Below are positions 45,417-54,862 of a stretch of DNA of 64,000 bases, one piece after another. Under the pieces are notes generated by a model. It did not search any database, was not told where the DNA came from, and saw only the letters and a list, made by a program, of their open reading frames with translations. Numbering within the stretch: position 1 is the stretch's first letter; the number at the start of each line of letters is the position of its first letter. This DNA is from VXRJ01 sp965246995. GTDB taxonomy: Bacteria; Acidobacteriota; Vicinamibacteria; Vicinamibacterales; UBA8438. A program made the translations under genes and the position numbers. Location of the stretch: NCBI GenBank assembly GCA_965246995.1, contig OZ252008.1, positions 2,790,001-2,854,000 on the forward strand, read 5' to 3'.

Positions 45417-47324
45417 CTAATTCGCTGCCGTTGTGATCCGCGTGAAGAAAGCGAGAATGACATCCGCCAGCTTCGGCCCGACCACCGGCAGCAGTTCCTC
45501 CCGTGTTGCCCGGCGGACTTTCGCCAGACTGCCGAATCGCTCCAGGAGTGCATGGCGGCGGCGGGGGCCGACGCCCGGAATCAGGTCCAGTTCGGACTGG
45601 AAGTCGCGCATCGCCCGCGCACGCCGGTGGAAGCTGACGGCAAACCGGTGCGCCTCGTCGCGAGCGCGCTGCACGACGTGGAGGGCCGGGCTGGTCTTGG
45701 GCAATCGGATTGGCAAGTTGCCGCCACGGGTATAGATCTCCTCCTCCCGCTTGGCTAGACCTATCACCACCAGGTTCCCCAGACCGAGCGTGTCGAGCGC
45801 CCGGTACGCCGCGTTCAACTGCCCCTGACCACCGTCGACCACCACGAGGTCGGGAAACGGGCCCCCGTCCTCCAGCAGCCGCCGGTAGCGGCGGAGCACC
45901 ACTTCGTGCATCGCCGCGAAGTCGTCCGGTTTCGCGCGGGTGGCGCCAGCGCGACTGCCCGCATCGTGCCGCTTCGGGCCCTTCCCGCGACGGCCGCGAC
46001 GGCCGCTCCGCGCGTCTAGTCCCTGCACGCGAAACTTCCGGTACTCGCTCCGCTGCATCCGGCCGTCGTCGCACACCACCATCGACCCGACCGTCTCGCG
46101 ACCCTGGAACGTCGAGATATCGAAGCACTCCACGCGGACCGGCGCCTGCGGCAATCCGAGCACGCGCTGGAGTTCCGCGAGGGCCCCCGCGTGGATGCGC
46201 GCATCCTCGCTGTAGCGCGCGTCGTAGGCCAGCGCCGCGTTGCGCGAGGCGAGGTCGAGCAGCGCGCGCCGGTCGCCGCGCTTCGGCATCCGCATCTTCA
46301 CGCGCTGGCCGGCCCGTTCAGACAGCCATGCCTCGATGGCCTCACGGTCTTCCACCTCGACCGGCACATGCACTGCCGGCGGCACGTCGCGCGCCGCGTA
46401 GAACTGTTGCACCGCCGCCGCCACCAGCGCACGCTCGTTTCCCTTCAGCGCGACATCACTCCCTTCCGCCACCAACTCGACCCGCTCGACGACGCGCCCG
46501 CGCCGCACCTGGAACACCTGAATAACCGCACCGTCCGGTCCGATCTTCATCCCGAACGCGTCGCGGTCGCCCAGTTGCGCGGTCGCCATCTTCTGCTGTC
46601 GGTCGCGTAACGTCTCGACCGTCCGCATCGCGTCCCGACACTGGGCCGCTCGCTCGTACCGTTCCTCCGCCGAAGCCGCTTCCATCTGCCGCCGCAGCCG
46701 GTCGAGCACCTCTTCGGTCTTCCCTTCGAGGAAGAGCCGGGTATGCTCCACCGATTCCGCGTACTGCTCGGGACTGCACACCTCGGCAACGCACGGCGCG
46801 ACGCATCGCTTGATGTCGTACTCCAGGCAAGGCCGGTCGCGCTTTCCGGTAATCACCTCGTTGCACGATCGGATGCCGAACAACCGGTGCGTCAACGACA
46901 TCGTCTTGCGCGCGAAGGTCGCCGGCAGGAACGGACCCGCGTAGTAGTGACCGTCGCGCGCCACCGAGCGGGCGACCAGGACACGCGGGAATGCTTCGCC
47001 CGTAGTGAGTTGCAGGTACGGGTAGTTCTTGTCGTCGCGCAGGAGGATGTTGTACCGGGGTGACCGCTGCTTGATCAGGTTGTTTTCGAGTGCGAGCGCC
47101 TCGACCACCGAGTCGGTGACGATCACCTCCAGGCGCGCCGCCTCGTCGAGCAACGCATCGGTCTTGGGGTCCTTGCCGTAAGCTCCCAGGTAGCTCCGGA
47201 CCCGGTCGCGCAGCGCCCGCGCCCGGCCAACATAGATTGTCTCGCCGGCGCGATTGAAATAGAGATAGACGCCCGGCTGCGCCGGCAACCGAGCGATCTC
47301 GCGCCGCAGGTCGGTAATCGCCAT
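45417..47324 (-). CDS. uvrC: Excinuclease ABC subunit C
   Basis: The 635-residue protein has an N-terminal GIY-YIG nuclease domain (QPGVYLYFNRAGETIYVGRA), a UVR motif region (about residues 200-235), an RNase H-like endonuclease domain with FDISTFQGRETVGSMVVCDDG and VVDGGQGQLNAAYRAL, and two C-terminal HhH motifs (LIPGVGPRRRHALLERFGSL). A basic insert of about 25 residues (SGRRGRRGKGPKRHDAG) lies before the last nuclease segment. It makes both incisions in nucleotide excision repair with UvrA (50216-53155) and UvrB. Confidence 0.95.
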   Translation of the reverse strand: MAITDLRREIARLPAQPGVYLYFNRAGETIYVGRARALRDRVRSYLGAYGKDPKTDALLDEAARLEVIVTDSVVEALALENNLIKQRSPRYNILLRDDKNYPYLQLTTGEAFPRVLVARSVARDGHYYAGPFLPATFARKTMSLTHRLFGIRSCNEVITGKRDRPCLEYDIKRCVAPCVAEVCSPEQYAESVEHTRLFLEGKTEEVLDRLRRQMEAASAEERYERAAQCRDAMRTVETLRDRQQKMATAQLGDRDAFGMKIGPDGAVIQVFQVRRGRVVERVELVAEGSDVALKGNERALVAAAVQQFYAARDVPPAVHVPVEVEDREAIEAWLSERAGQRVKMRMPKRGDRRALLDLASRNAALAYDARYSEDARIHAGALAELQRVLGLPQAPVRVECFDISTFQGRETVGSMVVCDDGRMQRSEYRKFRVQGLDARSGRRGRRGKGPKRHDAGSRAGATRAKPDDFAAMHEVVLRRYRRLLEDGGPFPDLVVVDGGQGQLNAAYRALDTLGLGNLVVIGLAKREEEIYTRGGNLPIRLPKTSPALHVVQRARDEAHRFAVSFHRRARAMRDFQSELDLIPGVGPRRRHALLERFGSLAKVRRATREELLPVVGPKLADVILAFFTRITTAAN

Positions 47325-47419
47325 TGCCTTGGACGGGTCGCCAATGCGCCGCCACCTATAGAATAGACGCGCTCGCACCCCGGCAGCATCGCCGGCCGGG
47401 CGGTTCGGACACGCAATTC

Positions 47420-48022
47420 ATGACATTCACCGGGGCTATCGGACGTGCCTGCCTCTTTCCCCTGCACGGCATTATCCGGCTGTGCGTCGTCCTCCGGATC
47501 CACCCGAACGTGCTGACGCTAACAGGCGTCCTCATCAACGCCGCGGCCGGCGTGGCCCTCGCCGGTGGACGGTTCATGACGGCGGGCTGGATCATGCTGC
47601 TGGCGAACATCTTCGACTTCATCGACGGCAAGGTCGCAGACGAGCTGCAGCTCAGCTCGAACTTCGGCGGCTTCTGGGACTCCGTGATGGATCGGTTCTC
47701 GGACCTGTTCATCCTGACCGGCCTCATCTACCTCTATGCCACCCTCGGCCGGCCCGACTACGTCATGATTGCTACCCTGACGCTCACCTTCTCGGTGATG
47801 ACCAGTTACACGCGCGCGCGCGCCGAGTCGATCATCCCGCTCTGCAAGGTAGGTTTCATGGAACGGCCGGAGCGGATCGTGCTCTTCATGATCGGCGCGT
47901 TCACGAACCGGATGGCGGCAGTCCTCTGGGTGATTCTCGTACTGTCCGTCCTGACCGTTCTCGACCGGATCTACTTCACGTGGCGTGAACTGCGCAGCAA
48001 CAAGCCGGGAGCTGCCGCATGA
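47420..48022 (+). CDS. CDP-alcohol phosphatidyltransferase family membrane protein
   Basis: The 200-residue protein has about five or six membrane helices and the family motif in DFIDGKVADELQLSSNF followed by GGFWDSVMD. The canonical pattern is DGxxAR-x8-GxxxDxxxD; all four acidic residues and both spacings are present, but the Arg after Ala is Asp here. The enzyme would join a CDP-activated lipid to an alcohol such as inositol phosphate or glycerol phosphate. The ATG at 47420 is chosen because the membrane part begins there. It is divergent from uvrC and overlaps a small membrane-protein gene. Confidence 0.85.
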   Translation: MTFTGAIGRACLFPLHGIIRLCVVLRIHPNVLTLTGVLINAAAGVALAGGRFMTAGWIMLLANIFDFIDGKVADELQLSSNFGGFWDSVMDRFSDLFILTGLIYLYATLGRPDYVMIATLTLTFSVMTSYTRARAESIIPLCKVGFMERPERIVLFMIGAFTNRMAAVLWVILVLSVLTVLDRIYFTWRELRSNKPGAAA

Positions 48023-48219
48023 ACCTGCTGACACTCCCCCTCCGGATGATCTGGCATGCGCTCTTCTGGACGTTCGAGCGCGCTACCTGGCAGTACGACC
48101 TGATGGTGATCGCCATCCTCGCCTTCGTCTGGCTCACACCCCCCAGCTGGCTGGGTGATCCGATGGCCAGCGGTCCCGGCCTGATCGGCATCATCCAGCG
48201 GCTGCTCTCGCTCTTGTAG
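48019..48219 (+). CDS. Small membrane protein
   Basis: The 66-residue protein has an amphipathic N-terminus and a helix at about residues 28-45 (LMVIAILAFVWLTPPSWLG). Its ATG overlaps the stop of the CDP-alcohol phosphatidyltransferase gene by four bases (ATGA), which supports a real, coupled gene. A role in the same lipid pathway is plausible but not shown; I know no family for it. Confidence 0.65.
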   Translation: MNLLTLPLRMIWHALFWTFERATWQYDLMVIAILAFVWLTPPSWLGDPMASGPGLIGIIQRLLSLL

Positions 48220-48233
48220 ATCTGCGGTCCGCC

Positions 48234-48785
48234 TCAGATGTGGTCGCGGTCGTCACCCCCGAGGTCGAGGGTCTTGCCGGTGAAGTGGATATCGTGCGCG
48301 GCGATCTTGTCTCGGAGGAACCTTCTCACCTCGGCGTAGTGATCGCGAGGAACGGTGAGGGAACGAGCGATGCTGCGGAGGCGATAGGTGATCACGAGCT
48401 TGATCGTCTTGCCTTCGCGCCAGGAAAGGCCCCCGATCTTGGCGTAGGGAATGTAGCCGGCGTCGGTCCAGATGCCGTCGGCGAAGAGGCCACAGCCGAT
48501 TTTCATTCGAAGCGGGACGGCGTACGCATAGTAGAGCAGCATCATGCCCTCGCCGAACGCGCGTTGCGGCGGCTGCTGTTGCACCACCAGCTTGATAAAG
48601 ACGAGGATGCCGGCAACTACGCCGAGCGCGAGCAGCCAGGGATAGGTGGCCGGCGTCTCGACCGGCCAGGTGACGAGCGCCGATTGGCGGAGGCTGCGGT
48701 AGCGAAGGAACTGGACGACGATGCGGAGCGTCGCGAACAGGAACCCGACGCCGAGCACGAACAGCGCGACCCGGACCGCCGTCAC
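48234..48785 (-). CDS. Membrane protein with a DUF5673-like C-terminal part
   Basis: The 183-residue protein has two membrane helices (about residues 5-25 and 50-68) and a soluble C-terminus with GIWTDAGYIPYAKIGGLSWREG and a basic helix. The GIWT...YIPY pattern resembles DUF5673 proteins, without known function. It is convergent with the small membrane-protein gene and 15 bases from its stop. An inverted-repeat element begins 18 bases upstream of its start, so that element forms its whole upstream region. Confidence 0.7.
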   Translation of the reverse strand: MTAVRVALFVLGVGFLFATLRIVVQFLRYRSLRQSALVTWPVETPATYPWLLALGVVAGILVFIKLVVQQQPPQRAFGEGMMLLYYAYAVPLRMKIGCGLFADGIWTDAGYIPYAKIGGLSWREGKTIKLVITYRLRSIARSLTVPRDHYAEVRRFLRDKIAAHDIHFTGKTLDLGGDDRDHI

Positions 48786-48802
48786 GTCGTTCCTCTTGGC
48801 CG

Positions 48803-48986
48803 CTAGGAGCCCGTGGTGAAACCCCGCGTAGCATCGAGAGCGGCGAGGCGCTTGCCTGACAAGGCGCGACGAGGGAGCATATTGGCCATATTGAGACCGC
48901 GGACTGGCGCAGTCCGAGGAGCAACGCCGTTCAGGCGGGATGCATCGTCGCTCGAATGTAGCAGGGGTTTCACCACGGGCTCCTAG
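48803..48986. repeat. CTAG-ended inverted-repeat element (MITE-like), full copy
   Basis: This 184-bp element has perfect 23-bp terminal inverted repeats beginning CTAGGAGCCCGTGGTGAAAC. It is the inverse-oriented copy of the element at 21955-22156, with one GGACTG/CAGTCC hairpin instead of two. It fills the gap between efp and the upstream region of the gene at 48234-48785. It contains no plausible gene. Confidence 0.88.
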
Positions 48987-48989
48987 GGG

Positions 48990-49553
48990 TCAGGCGCGCG
49001 ACTGATACTCGCCGGTCTCGGTTTTAACGCGCACCTTGTCACCGTTCGAGATGAACGGCGGCACCTGGACTGTAAGGCCGGTCTCTAGTCGCGCCGGCTT
49101 GAGTTGCGCGCTCGCCGTCGCACCCTTGATCGCCGGAGCCGTCTCCTCCACCGTCAAGTCGACGGTCAACGGGATCTCGATACCGACCGGATCGCCCTCG
49201 AAGAGTTCGACCGTAATGGTGGACTCGGGCAACAGGTAGTCAATCGCGTCGCCGAGCGTCTCGGCCTCGAGGCTCACCTGCTCGTACGTCTCGGTATCCA
49301 TGAAGTGGTAGCCGATGGTGTCGGCGTACAGGTACTGCATGGAGCGGCTGTCGAGCATCGCGCGCTCCACGGTGTCGTTGGAAGAGAAACGATGGTCCTG
49401 CAACGTGCCGGCGCGAAAGTCGCGCAGCCGTGTCTGCACGAACGCACGCCCCTTGCCTGGAGTCATGTGGTTGAACTCGAGAACGCGATACAGCGTCCCC
49501 TTCATCTTGATCAGCATCCCCTTGCGGATGCGTGTCGCCTGCAACGATTCCAT
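48990..49553 (-). CDS. efp: Elongation factor P
   Basis: The 187-residue protein has three OB-like domains: an N-terminal KOW-like domain (IRKGMLIKMKGTLYRVLEFNHMTPGK, here cited as MLIKMKGTLYRVLEF and MTPGKGRAF), a middle domain and a C-terminal VQVPPFISNGDKVRVKTETG. EF-P rescues ribosomes stalled at polyproline. The loop that carries the modified residue is HMTPGKGR, so the modified position is Lys rather than Arg. Confidence 0.95.
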   Translation of the reverse strand: MESLQATRIRKGMLIKMKGTLYRVLEFNHMTPGKGRAFVQTRLRDFRAGTLQDHRFSSNDTVERAMLDSRSMQYLYADTIGYHFMDTETYEQVSLEAETLGDAIDYLLPESTITVELFEGDPVGIEIPLTVDLTVEETAPAIKGATASAQLKPARLETGLTVQVPPFISNGDKVRVKTETGEYQSRA

Positions 49554-49580
49554 GGGCGCGGATGGTACTACACCGGTCGC

Positions 49581-50219
49581 TCAACGGGGAACCGGACGCG
49601 ATACCCCCGGATGCCCGGCGAGCGAGGCACGCCACGGCCGATCGCCGCCCGCCGCAACGCCGATTCGCCCGCTCCAGCGCACATCATTGACCCGGACACC
49701 GCGGTCGATCTCGATGCCCCGATCCTCGATCACGAGCTGTCCGACCCCGCACAGGTCCGCGAGATTCTCTCGGCGCGTGACACCCAGCGCGCGCGTCAGG
49801 TTCGCGGGACCGCGACAGAGCGCCGTCTCGTCCGGCGAAGCGACGCCGGGACGGAGAACCTCTAACCGGCGGGTTCGCATCAGCCGCACGCCGTCGAGCG
49901 GGCTGAGCGCTCGCATGAGCACCGCCGACGGGTAACCCGCCGACTCCGTCACCGCGTTCAGCAACTCGTGCAGTCCGTAGGTGAGGTAGACGTAGGCGTA
50001 GCCTGGCGCCCCGTACAACGGTGCGTTGCGCGGCGTCAGACCGGAGGCGGCGTGACAGGCCGGATCGTCCTCGCCACTGTACGCCTCCACCTCGACGATC
50101 ACGCCGGCGGCCGTTCCGGATAGGGCACGGTGGACCACCACCTTGCCGAGCAACTCGCGGGCCACTTGCAACGTGGGTCGCTGGTAGAACGCCCGAGGCA
50201 GCACGCGCGAGCGACTCAC
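49581..50219 (-). CDS. 3-methyladenine DNA glycosylase, AAG/MPG type
   Basis: The 212-residue enzyme removes alkylated purines. Visible are ARELLGKVVVHRAL at the N-terminus, IVEVEAYSGEDDPACHA with the active-site Glu, and APGYAYVYLTYGLHELLNAV with the intercalating Tyr region. The start is GTG, overlapping the uvrA stop by four bases (GTGA), so it is translated with uvrA as a repair pair. Confidence 0.93.
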   Translation of the reverse strand: MSRSRVLPRAFYQRPTLQVARELLGKVVVHRALSGTAAGVIVEVEAYSGEDDPACHAASGLTPRNAPLYGAPGYAYVYLTYGLHELLNAVTESAGYPSAVLMRALSPLDGVRLMRTRRLEVLRPGVASPDETALCRGPANLTRALGVTRRENLADLCGVGQLVIEDRGIEIDRGVRVNDVRWSGRIGVAAGGDRPWRASLAGHPGVSRPVPR

Positions 50220-53155
50220 GGCTCTGCCGTGGCGGCGGACAATTCGGTCCGGACCTCGCTCTCCTCATCGCCGCCAGAACCGTCGAGCACGGCCTTCAGG
50301 TACCGCCCGGTGTGCGACGTCGTGTGCGCGGCTACTTCCTCGGGCGCGCCGGCAACCACGACGCGACCACCCGCCTCGCCACCTTCCGGTCCCAGATCGA
50401 TCACCCAGTCGGCAGTCTTGATCACGTCGAGGTTATGTTCGATCACCAGCAGCGTGTGGCCGGCTTCAACCAGTCTCGCGAAGGCGGCAAGCAGTTTCGC
50501 GATGTCGTCGAAATGGAGACCGGTCGTCGGTTCGTCGAAGATGTAGAGCGACTGTTCGCTTCGCCGTGTCCCCAGGTGCGCCGCGATCTTGATCCGCTGC
50601 GCCTCACCTCCCGAGAGCGTAGTCGCCGGCTGCCCCAGTTGCAGGTAGCCGAGACCGATCTCGTCCAGCACCTTCAAGCGCCGGAGCACCTTCGGCGATC
50701 CGCTGAAGAACTGCAGCGCCTCGCGCACGGTGAGGGCCAGCACCTCGTCCACCCGCTTGCCGCGGTATGTGACTTCGAGGACTTGCGGCTTGAACCGGCG
50801 GCCTTCGCATTCCTCGCACGGCACGAAGACGTCGGCGAGGAACTGCATCTCCACCTTCAGTTCGCCCTCCCCTTCGCAGACGTCGCATCGGCCGCCGGGC
50901 ACGTTGAACGAAAAATGGCTCGCCGTCAGGCCGCGCGCCTTCGCCTCGCGGGTCGACGCGAACAGTTCGCGGATCGGATCGAATGCCTTGAGATATGTCA
51001 CCGGGTTGGAACGCGGGGTCCGGCCGATCGGTTGCTGATCGATGAGCACGACGTCGGATATCAGCTCGACTCCTTCGATTCCCGAGTGCCGGCCGACCCG
51101 CTTCTCCCACGTCCCCTTCGCCCGCTTGATCGCGGCGTACAGCACATCGTGCACCAGCGTCGACTTTCCGGAACCGCTGACGCCGGTGACGCAGGTGAAC
51201 AACTGCAGTGGGATCTCGACGTCCAGCGACTGCAGGTTGTGTTCCGCCGCACCGCACAGGCGGAGGCACTGGCTTCCTGGCAGCCGGCGGCGACGGACGA
51301 GGGGCAGCGGGATGCTGAGCGCACCCCGCAGGTACTTCGCCGTGAGCGATGTGGTCTCCGCCGCGAGGCCACGGGGACCACCCGCGTAAATGACGCGGCC
51401 ACCCCGCGTACCGGCGCCGAGGCCGAGATCGACGACGTAGTCGCTCGCGCGGATCATGTCGGCGTCGTGCTCGACGACGAGCACGGTGTTCCCCTGATCG
51501 CGCAACTGTTCCAGGATCCGGATCAGACGTTCGTTGTCGCGCGGATGAAGGCCGATGGAGGGTTCATCGAGGACGTACAAGGTGCCGACGAGCGACGCGC
51601 CTAGCGACGTCGCCAGGTTGATCCGCTGCGACTCCCCGCCCGACAGCGTGGACGAAAGTCGGTCGAGCGTCAGGTAGTCGAGTCCGACACCACTCAGGAA
51701 GCCCAATCGGCGGCGTATCTCGCGCGTCAGCCGTTCTGCGATCGCCGCCTCCTGCTCGGTCAACTCCAGTGCATCGAAGAAGCGGCACGCCTCCCCCACC
51801 GTCAGGCGACAGATGTCACTGATGCGGCGGCCAGCGACCCAAACATCGCGCGCCTCGCGCCGTAGCCGACTGCCTTCACAGTCGCTGCAGGTGCGGTAGC
51901 TGCGGTACCGGCTCAGGAAGACACGGACATGCACCTTGTACTTCTTCCGCTCCAGCCGACTAAAGAAGCCCTGCACGCCGCGGTACCGCGCGCCGTCCCC
52001 GTCGACTACGAAACGCCGTTCTACGTCCGTCAGCTCCGACCAGGGAACCGTCGTCCGAACATCGTGCGCCGGCGCCGAGCGCTTCAGTTCCACCAGGTTC
52101 GACCGGTAGTGCGGCCGGTTCCACGGCTCGATCGCTCCGTTCTGGATGGATTTCGACGGATCGGGCACCACCAGGGCCATATCCAGTTCGATCACGTTGC
52201 CGAAGCCGTGGCAGGTGGCGCACGCGCCGACCGGGCTGTTGAACGAGAAGAGCGTAGGCTGCGGCATCTCGTACGTGATGCCGCACGGCTTGCACTCGAA
52301 CCGCTCGCTGAACCGGTGGAGCGCACCCGCGGCTGAACCGCCGCCGTCCACCTCGATCGCCAACCCCGTCCCGTTCCCCTCCCGGTATGCCATCTCGACG
52401 GCCTCGGTCAGGCGTGGCAGGACATCCGGACCGGTCCGGATGCGATCGACAACCACCGTCAGGGTCCGGGCTCCCGCCAATGAGACGACGTCGACATCGT
52501 CGAATGCGACCCCACGTCCATCTACCGCCAGGCGGCCAAATCCCTTGCGCCGGAGGATGTCGACAGCATCGGCGACCGGGTTGCTGCCCGGCGTCGCGGC
52601 AGTCTCCGGCACCGGCGCTTCAAACGCGATCAGCAGACGCGTGCCGGCCGGCAGGTCATTCAGCTCACTGGCCACGACCTCGGCCGTTTCTCGCACCACT
52701 TCGGCGCCGCACTGCCGACACAGGGTACGGCCGACGCGCGCGAAGAGGAGACGGAGGTAATCGTAGATCTCGGTCGTCGTACCGACCGTCGACCGCGGAT
52801 TGCGGATGCTGTTCTTCTGCCGGATTGCTATGGCGGGACAGATGCCTTCAATCCGATCGACATCCGGCTTCTCCATCCGCTCCAGGAACTGCCGGGCGTA
52901 GGCGGAAAGCGACTCGACATACCGGCGCTGCCCCTCGGCATAGATCGTGTCGAAGGCGAGCGACGACTTCCCGGAGCCGCTGACGCCAGTAACAACGATG
53001 AGCTGCTCCTGCGGCAGCGTCAGGTCGATGTTCTTGAGGTTGTGCGTCCGCGCGCCATGGATTTCTATGCGGCCTTTCCGGCGGGCCGGCGCAGCGGAAG
53101 TTGCGCCGTTTCCGGAACCGCGACCACCTGCGGTCGATATCTGTCGGAAGGACAA
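50216..53155 (-). CDS. uvrA: Excinuclease ABC subunit A
   Basis: The 979-residue protein has two ABC ATPase modules: VVTGVSGSGKSSLAFDTIYA (about residue 60) and CVTGVSGSGKSTLVHDVLYA (about residue 660) are the Walker A sites, with LSGGESQRINLA and LSGGEAQRIKIA as signatures, and zinc fingers CKPCGITYEM...CATC and CDVCEGEG...CEEC. It finds DNA damage with UvrB. The start given is a TTG; roughly 30 variable residues precede the conserved N-terminus, so the true start may differ. Confidence 0.95.
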   Translation of the reverse strand: MSFRQISTAGGRGSGNGATSAAPARRKGRIEIHGARTHNLKNIDLTLPQEQLIVVTGVSGSGKSSLAFDTIYAEGQRRYVESLSAYARQFLERMEKPDVDRIEGICPAIAIRQKNSIRNPRSTVGTTTEIYDYLRLLFARVGRTLCRQCGAEVVRETAEVVASELNDLPAGTRLLIAFEAPVPETAATPGSNPVADAVDILRRKGFGRLAVDGRGVAFDDVDVVSLAGARTLTVVVDRIRTGPDVLPRLTEAVEMAYREGNGTGLAIEVDGGGSAAGALHRFSERFECKPCGITYEMPQPTLFSFNSPVGACATCHGFGNVIELDMALVVPDPSKSIQNGAIEPWNRPHYRSNLVELKRSAPAHDVRTTVPWSELTDVERRFVVDGDGARYRGVQGFFSRLERKKYKVHVRVFLSRYRSYRTCSDCEGSRLRREARDVWVAGRRISDICRLTVGEACRFFDALELTEQEAAIAERLTREIRRRLGFLSGVGLDYLTLDRLSSTLSGGESQRINLATSLGASLVGTLYVLDEPSIGLHPRDNERLIRILEQLRDQGNTVLVVEHDADMIRASDYVVDLGLGAGTRGGRVIYAGGPRGLAAETTSLTAKYLRGALSIPLPLVRRRRLPGSQCLRLCGAAEHNLQSLDVEIPLQLFTCVTGVSGSGKSTLVHDVLYAAIKRAKGTWEKRVGRHSGIEGVELISDVVLIDQQPIGRTPRSNPVTYLKAFDPIRELFASTREAKARGLTASHFSFNVPGGRCDVCEGEGELKVEMQFLADVFVPCEECEGRRFKPQVLEVTYRGKRVDEVLALTVREALQFFSGSPKVLRRLKVLDEIGLGYLQLGQPATTLSGGEAQRIKIAAHLGTRRSEQSLYIFDEPTTGLHFDDIAKLLAAFARLVEAGHTLLVIEHNLDVIKTADWVIDLGPEGGEAGGRVVVAGAPEEVAAHTTSHTGRYLKAVLDGSGGDEESEVRTELSAATAEP

Positions 53156-53202
53156 CAGGCCATTGTAGCGCGCCGACGCGGCAGCCGCTATCGCCGTGCG
53201 CG

Positions 53203-53871
53203 TCAGGGCTCCCGCAGCACCAGGACGTCGTTGAGCGGCTTGCGGCGCAGGTCAGGCACCTGCGCGCCGGCGGCGGGATAGCCGACTGGTATCAGTAGAC
53301 ACGCCGTCTCGTGCACGGGTCGGTCCAGGACCTCCCGGAGAAATCCCATCGGGCTGGGGGTGTGCGTCAGCGCCACCAGGCCCGCCTGATGCACGGCGGT
53401 CAGGAACAGGCCCGCCGCGATGCCGACCGACTCGGAGACGTAGTAGTGGCGGACGTGCTCACCGGCTGGCCCCACACCGTAGTTCTGGCGGAAGAGCACC
53501 ACCAGCCAGGGGGCGATCTCGAGGAACGGCTTGTGTTCGTCCGTGCCCAGCGGAGCGAGCGCGCGGAGCCATTCGTCCGGCATCCGCCCTCCATAGTTCT
53601 CGCGCTCCTCGCGTTCGGCGGCGATGCGGATGCGGCGCCTGATCTTCGGATCCGAGATTGCAACGAATGTCCACGGCTGCCGGTGGGCACCCGACGGCGC
53701 CGTGGATGCCGCGCGCACCAGGTTCTCGATGACGCCCGCCGGCACCGGCTCGGGACTGAAATCCCGCACCGTGCGGCGCCGGTTCATGACCTCGAAGAAA
53801 CTGTGCGCCCGCGCGGCGACCTCGGGGGCTGAAGGCTTTTCGTACTGCAGCGGAATCAGTCTCGGCTTCAT
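53203..53871 (-). CDS. Nitroreductase-family flavoprotein
   Basis: The 222-residue FMN enzyme has the family N-terminal motif FFEVMNRRRTVRDFSPEPVP (FMN-binding Arg-Arg-x-x-Arg), APSGAHRQPWTFVAI and the C-terminal CLLIPVGYPA. It reduces nitro compounds, quinones or related substrates; members of the same broad family dehalogenate iodotyrosine, which the first residues and SAPSGAHRQPW segment resemble. A decayed N-terminal copy of a paralogue lies at 56087-56128. Confidence 0.88.
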   Translation of the reverse strand: MKPRLIPLQYEKPSAPEVAARAHSFFEVMNRRRTVRDFSPEPVPAGVIENLVRAASTAPSGAHRQPWTFVAISDPKIRRRIRIAAEREERENYGGRMPDEWLRALAPLGTDEHKPFLEIAPWLVVLFRQNYGVGPAGEHVRHYYVSESVGIAAGLFLTAVHQAGLVALTHTPSPMGFLREVLDRPVHETACLLIPVGYPAAGAQVPDLRRKPLNDVLVLREP

Positions 53872-53930
53872 GGCAGATCACGCACCCCGTCATCGGGCGC
53901 GATCATCTCTTATCCGAACCCGACCGCCTT

Positions 53931-54701
53931 CTACCCTCTCACGAGCGGCGCCAGATCGGTGATTGCCTCCACCACATGATTCGCCGCGAACCCGAGCTCC
54001 TCGGGGGGCTCGGCTGCGGCGCGCTGAATCCAGAACGTGATCAGGCCGGCCGAGGCAGCACCGTTGATATCCCAGGAGTTGGACGAGACGAATCCCAGCG
54101 CCGACCGGCCGACCCCGAGCCGCTCCAGCCCGAGCATGTAGACGCGCGGGCTGACCTTGAAGATTCTGATCTCCTCGACGCTGATAATCGTGTCGAGCAG
54201 AGTGTCGATGCCCGCGCTGCGCGCCGCCGCCTCCAGCATCCGGGGCTCCCCGTTGGAAAGAATCGCCAGCCGCAGGCCCTGGTTCCGCAAGGCCTCAAGA
54301 CCCGGCCGCACGTCGGGGAACGCCGACAGTGTCAGATAGGCCTCCATCAGGCGCTCGCGCCGCTGCGAGGTGAGATCCAGATCGAGGCTGCGGGCCGCGT
54401 ACCCCAGCGCGTCCCCGGTGACCAACCAGAAGTCCCGGTGCCGGCCCATGAGACTGCGCAGCAGGCTGTACTGCAACTGCTTGGCGCGCCAGCGCTGCGC
54501 CAGCGCGTCGCCTTGCCCGGGAAACAGCTCCTCGCACAGCGCCGTCACCGAAAAGACATCGAATAGCGTTCCGTAGGCGTCGAACGCGAGCGCCTCTATG
54601 CCCTCTACGCTGGCGGGCTGGAAGGTCGCCGCCCGCACGGCGCCCGCGCCGGCCGCCGCCGCACCCAGGGTCCCGACAAATGCTCGGCGGCCGGTCTTCA
54701 T
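53931..54701 (-). CDS. HAD-superfamily type II haloacid dehalogenase-like, Tat-exported
   Basis: The 256-residue protein starts with a twin-arginine signal (KTGRRAFVGTLGAAAAGAGAV is cited as GRRAFVGTLGAAAAGA), then the HAD motif I ALAFDAYGTLFDVFSV with the nucleophile Asp, motif II LAILSNGEP, a Lys in IFKVSPRVY and motif IV FVSSNSWDINGA. This order is that of 2-haloacid dehalogenases. Export by Tat is unusual for this family and suggests a periplasmic enzyme. Confidence 0.87.
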   Translation of the reverse strand: MKTGRRAFVGTLGAAAAGAGAVRAATFQPASVEGIEALAFDAYGTLFDVFSVTALCEELFPGQGDALAQRWRAKQLQYSLLRSLMGRHRDFWLVTGDALGYAARSLDLDLTSQRRERLMEAYLTLSAFPDVRPGLEALRNQGLRLAILSNGEPRMLEAAARSAGIDTLLDTIISVEEIRIFKVSPRVYMLGLERLGVGRSALGFVSSNSWDINGAASAGLITFWIQRAAAEPPEELGFAANHVVEAITDLAPLVRG

Positions 54702-54862
54702 GTTGCGACTCCTTGCCCATTCCGCCGGTCCGCGGTCAGCACCGGCGCCAAGTCCCGAACATTATCCCACCGATGCTGGCGGCGGGCTCCGGAAGAAGTG
54801 CCGCTGCCGGCTCCGTTTTGGGGCATCATTACCGGTAGCCCACATCCAGGAAGGAACGGACC

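Noticed and set aside
45346..46128. Upstream extension of trpS
   Set aside because: It lies antisense to uvrC and precedes the conserved TrpRS N-terminus.
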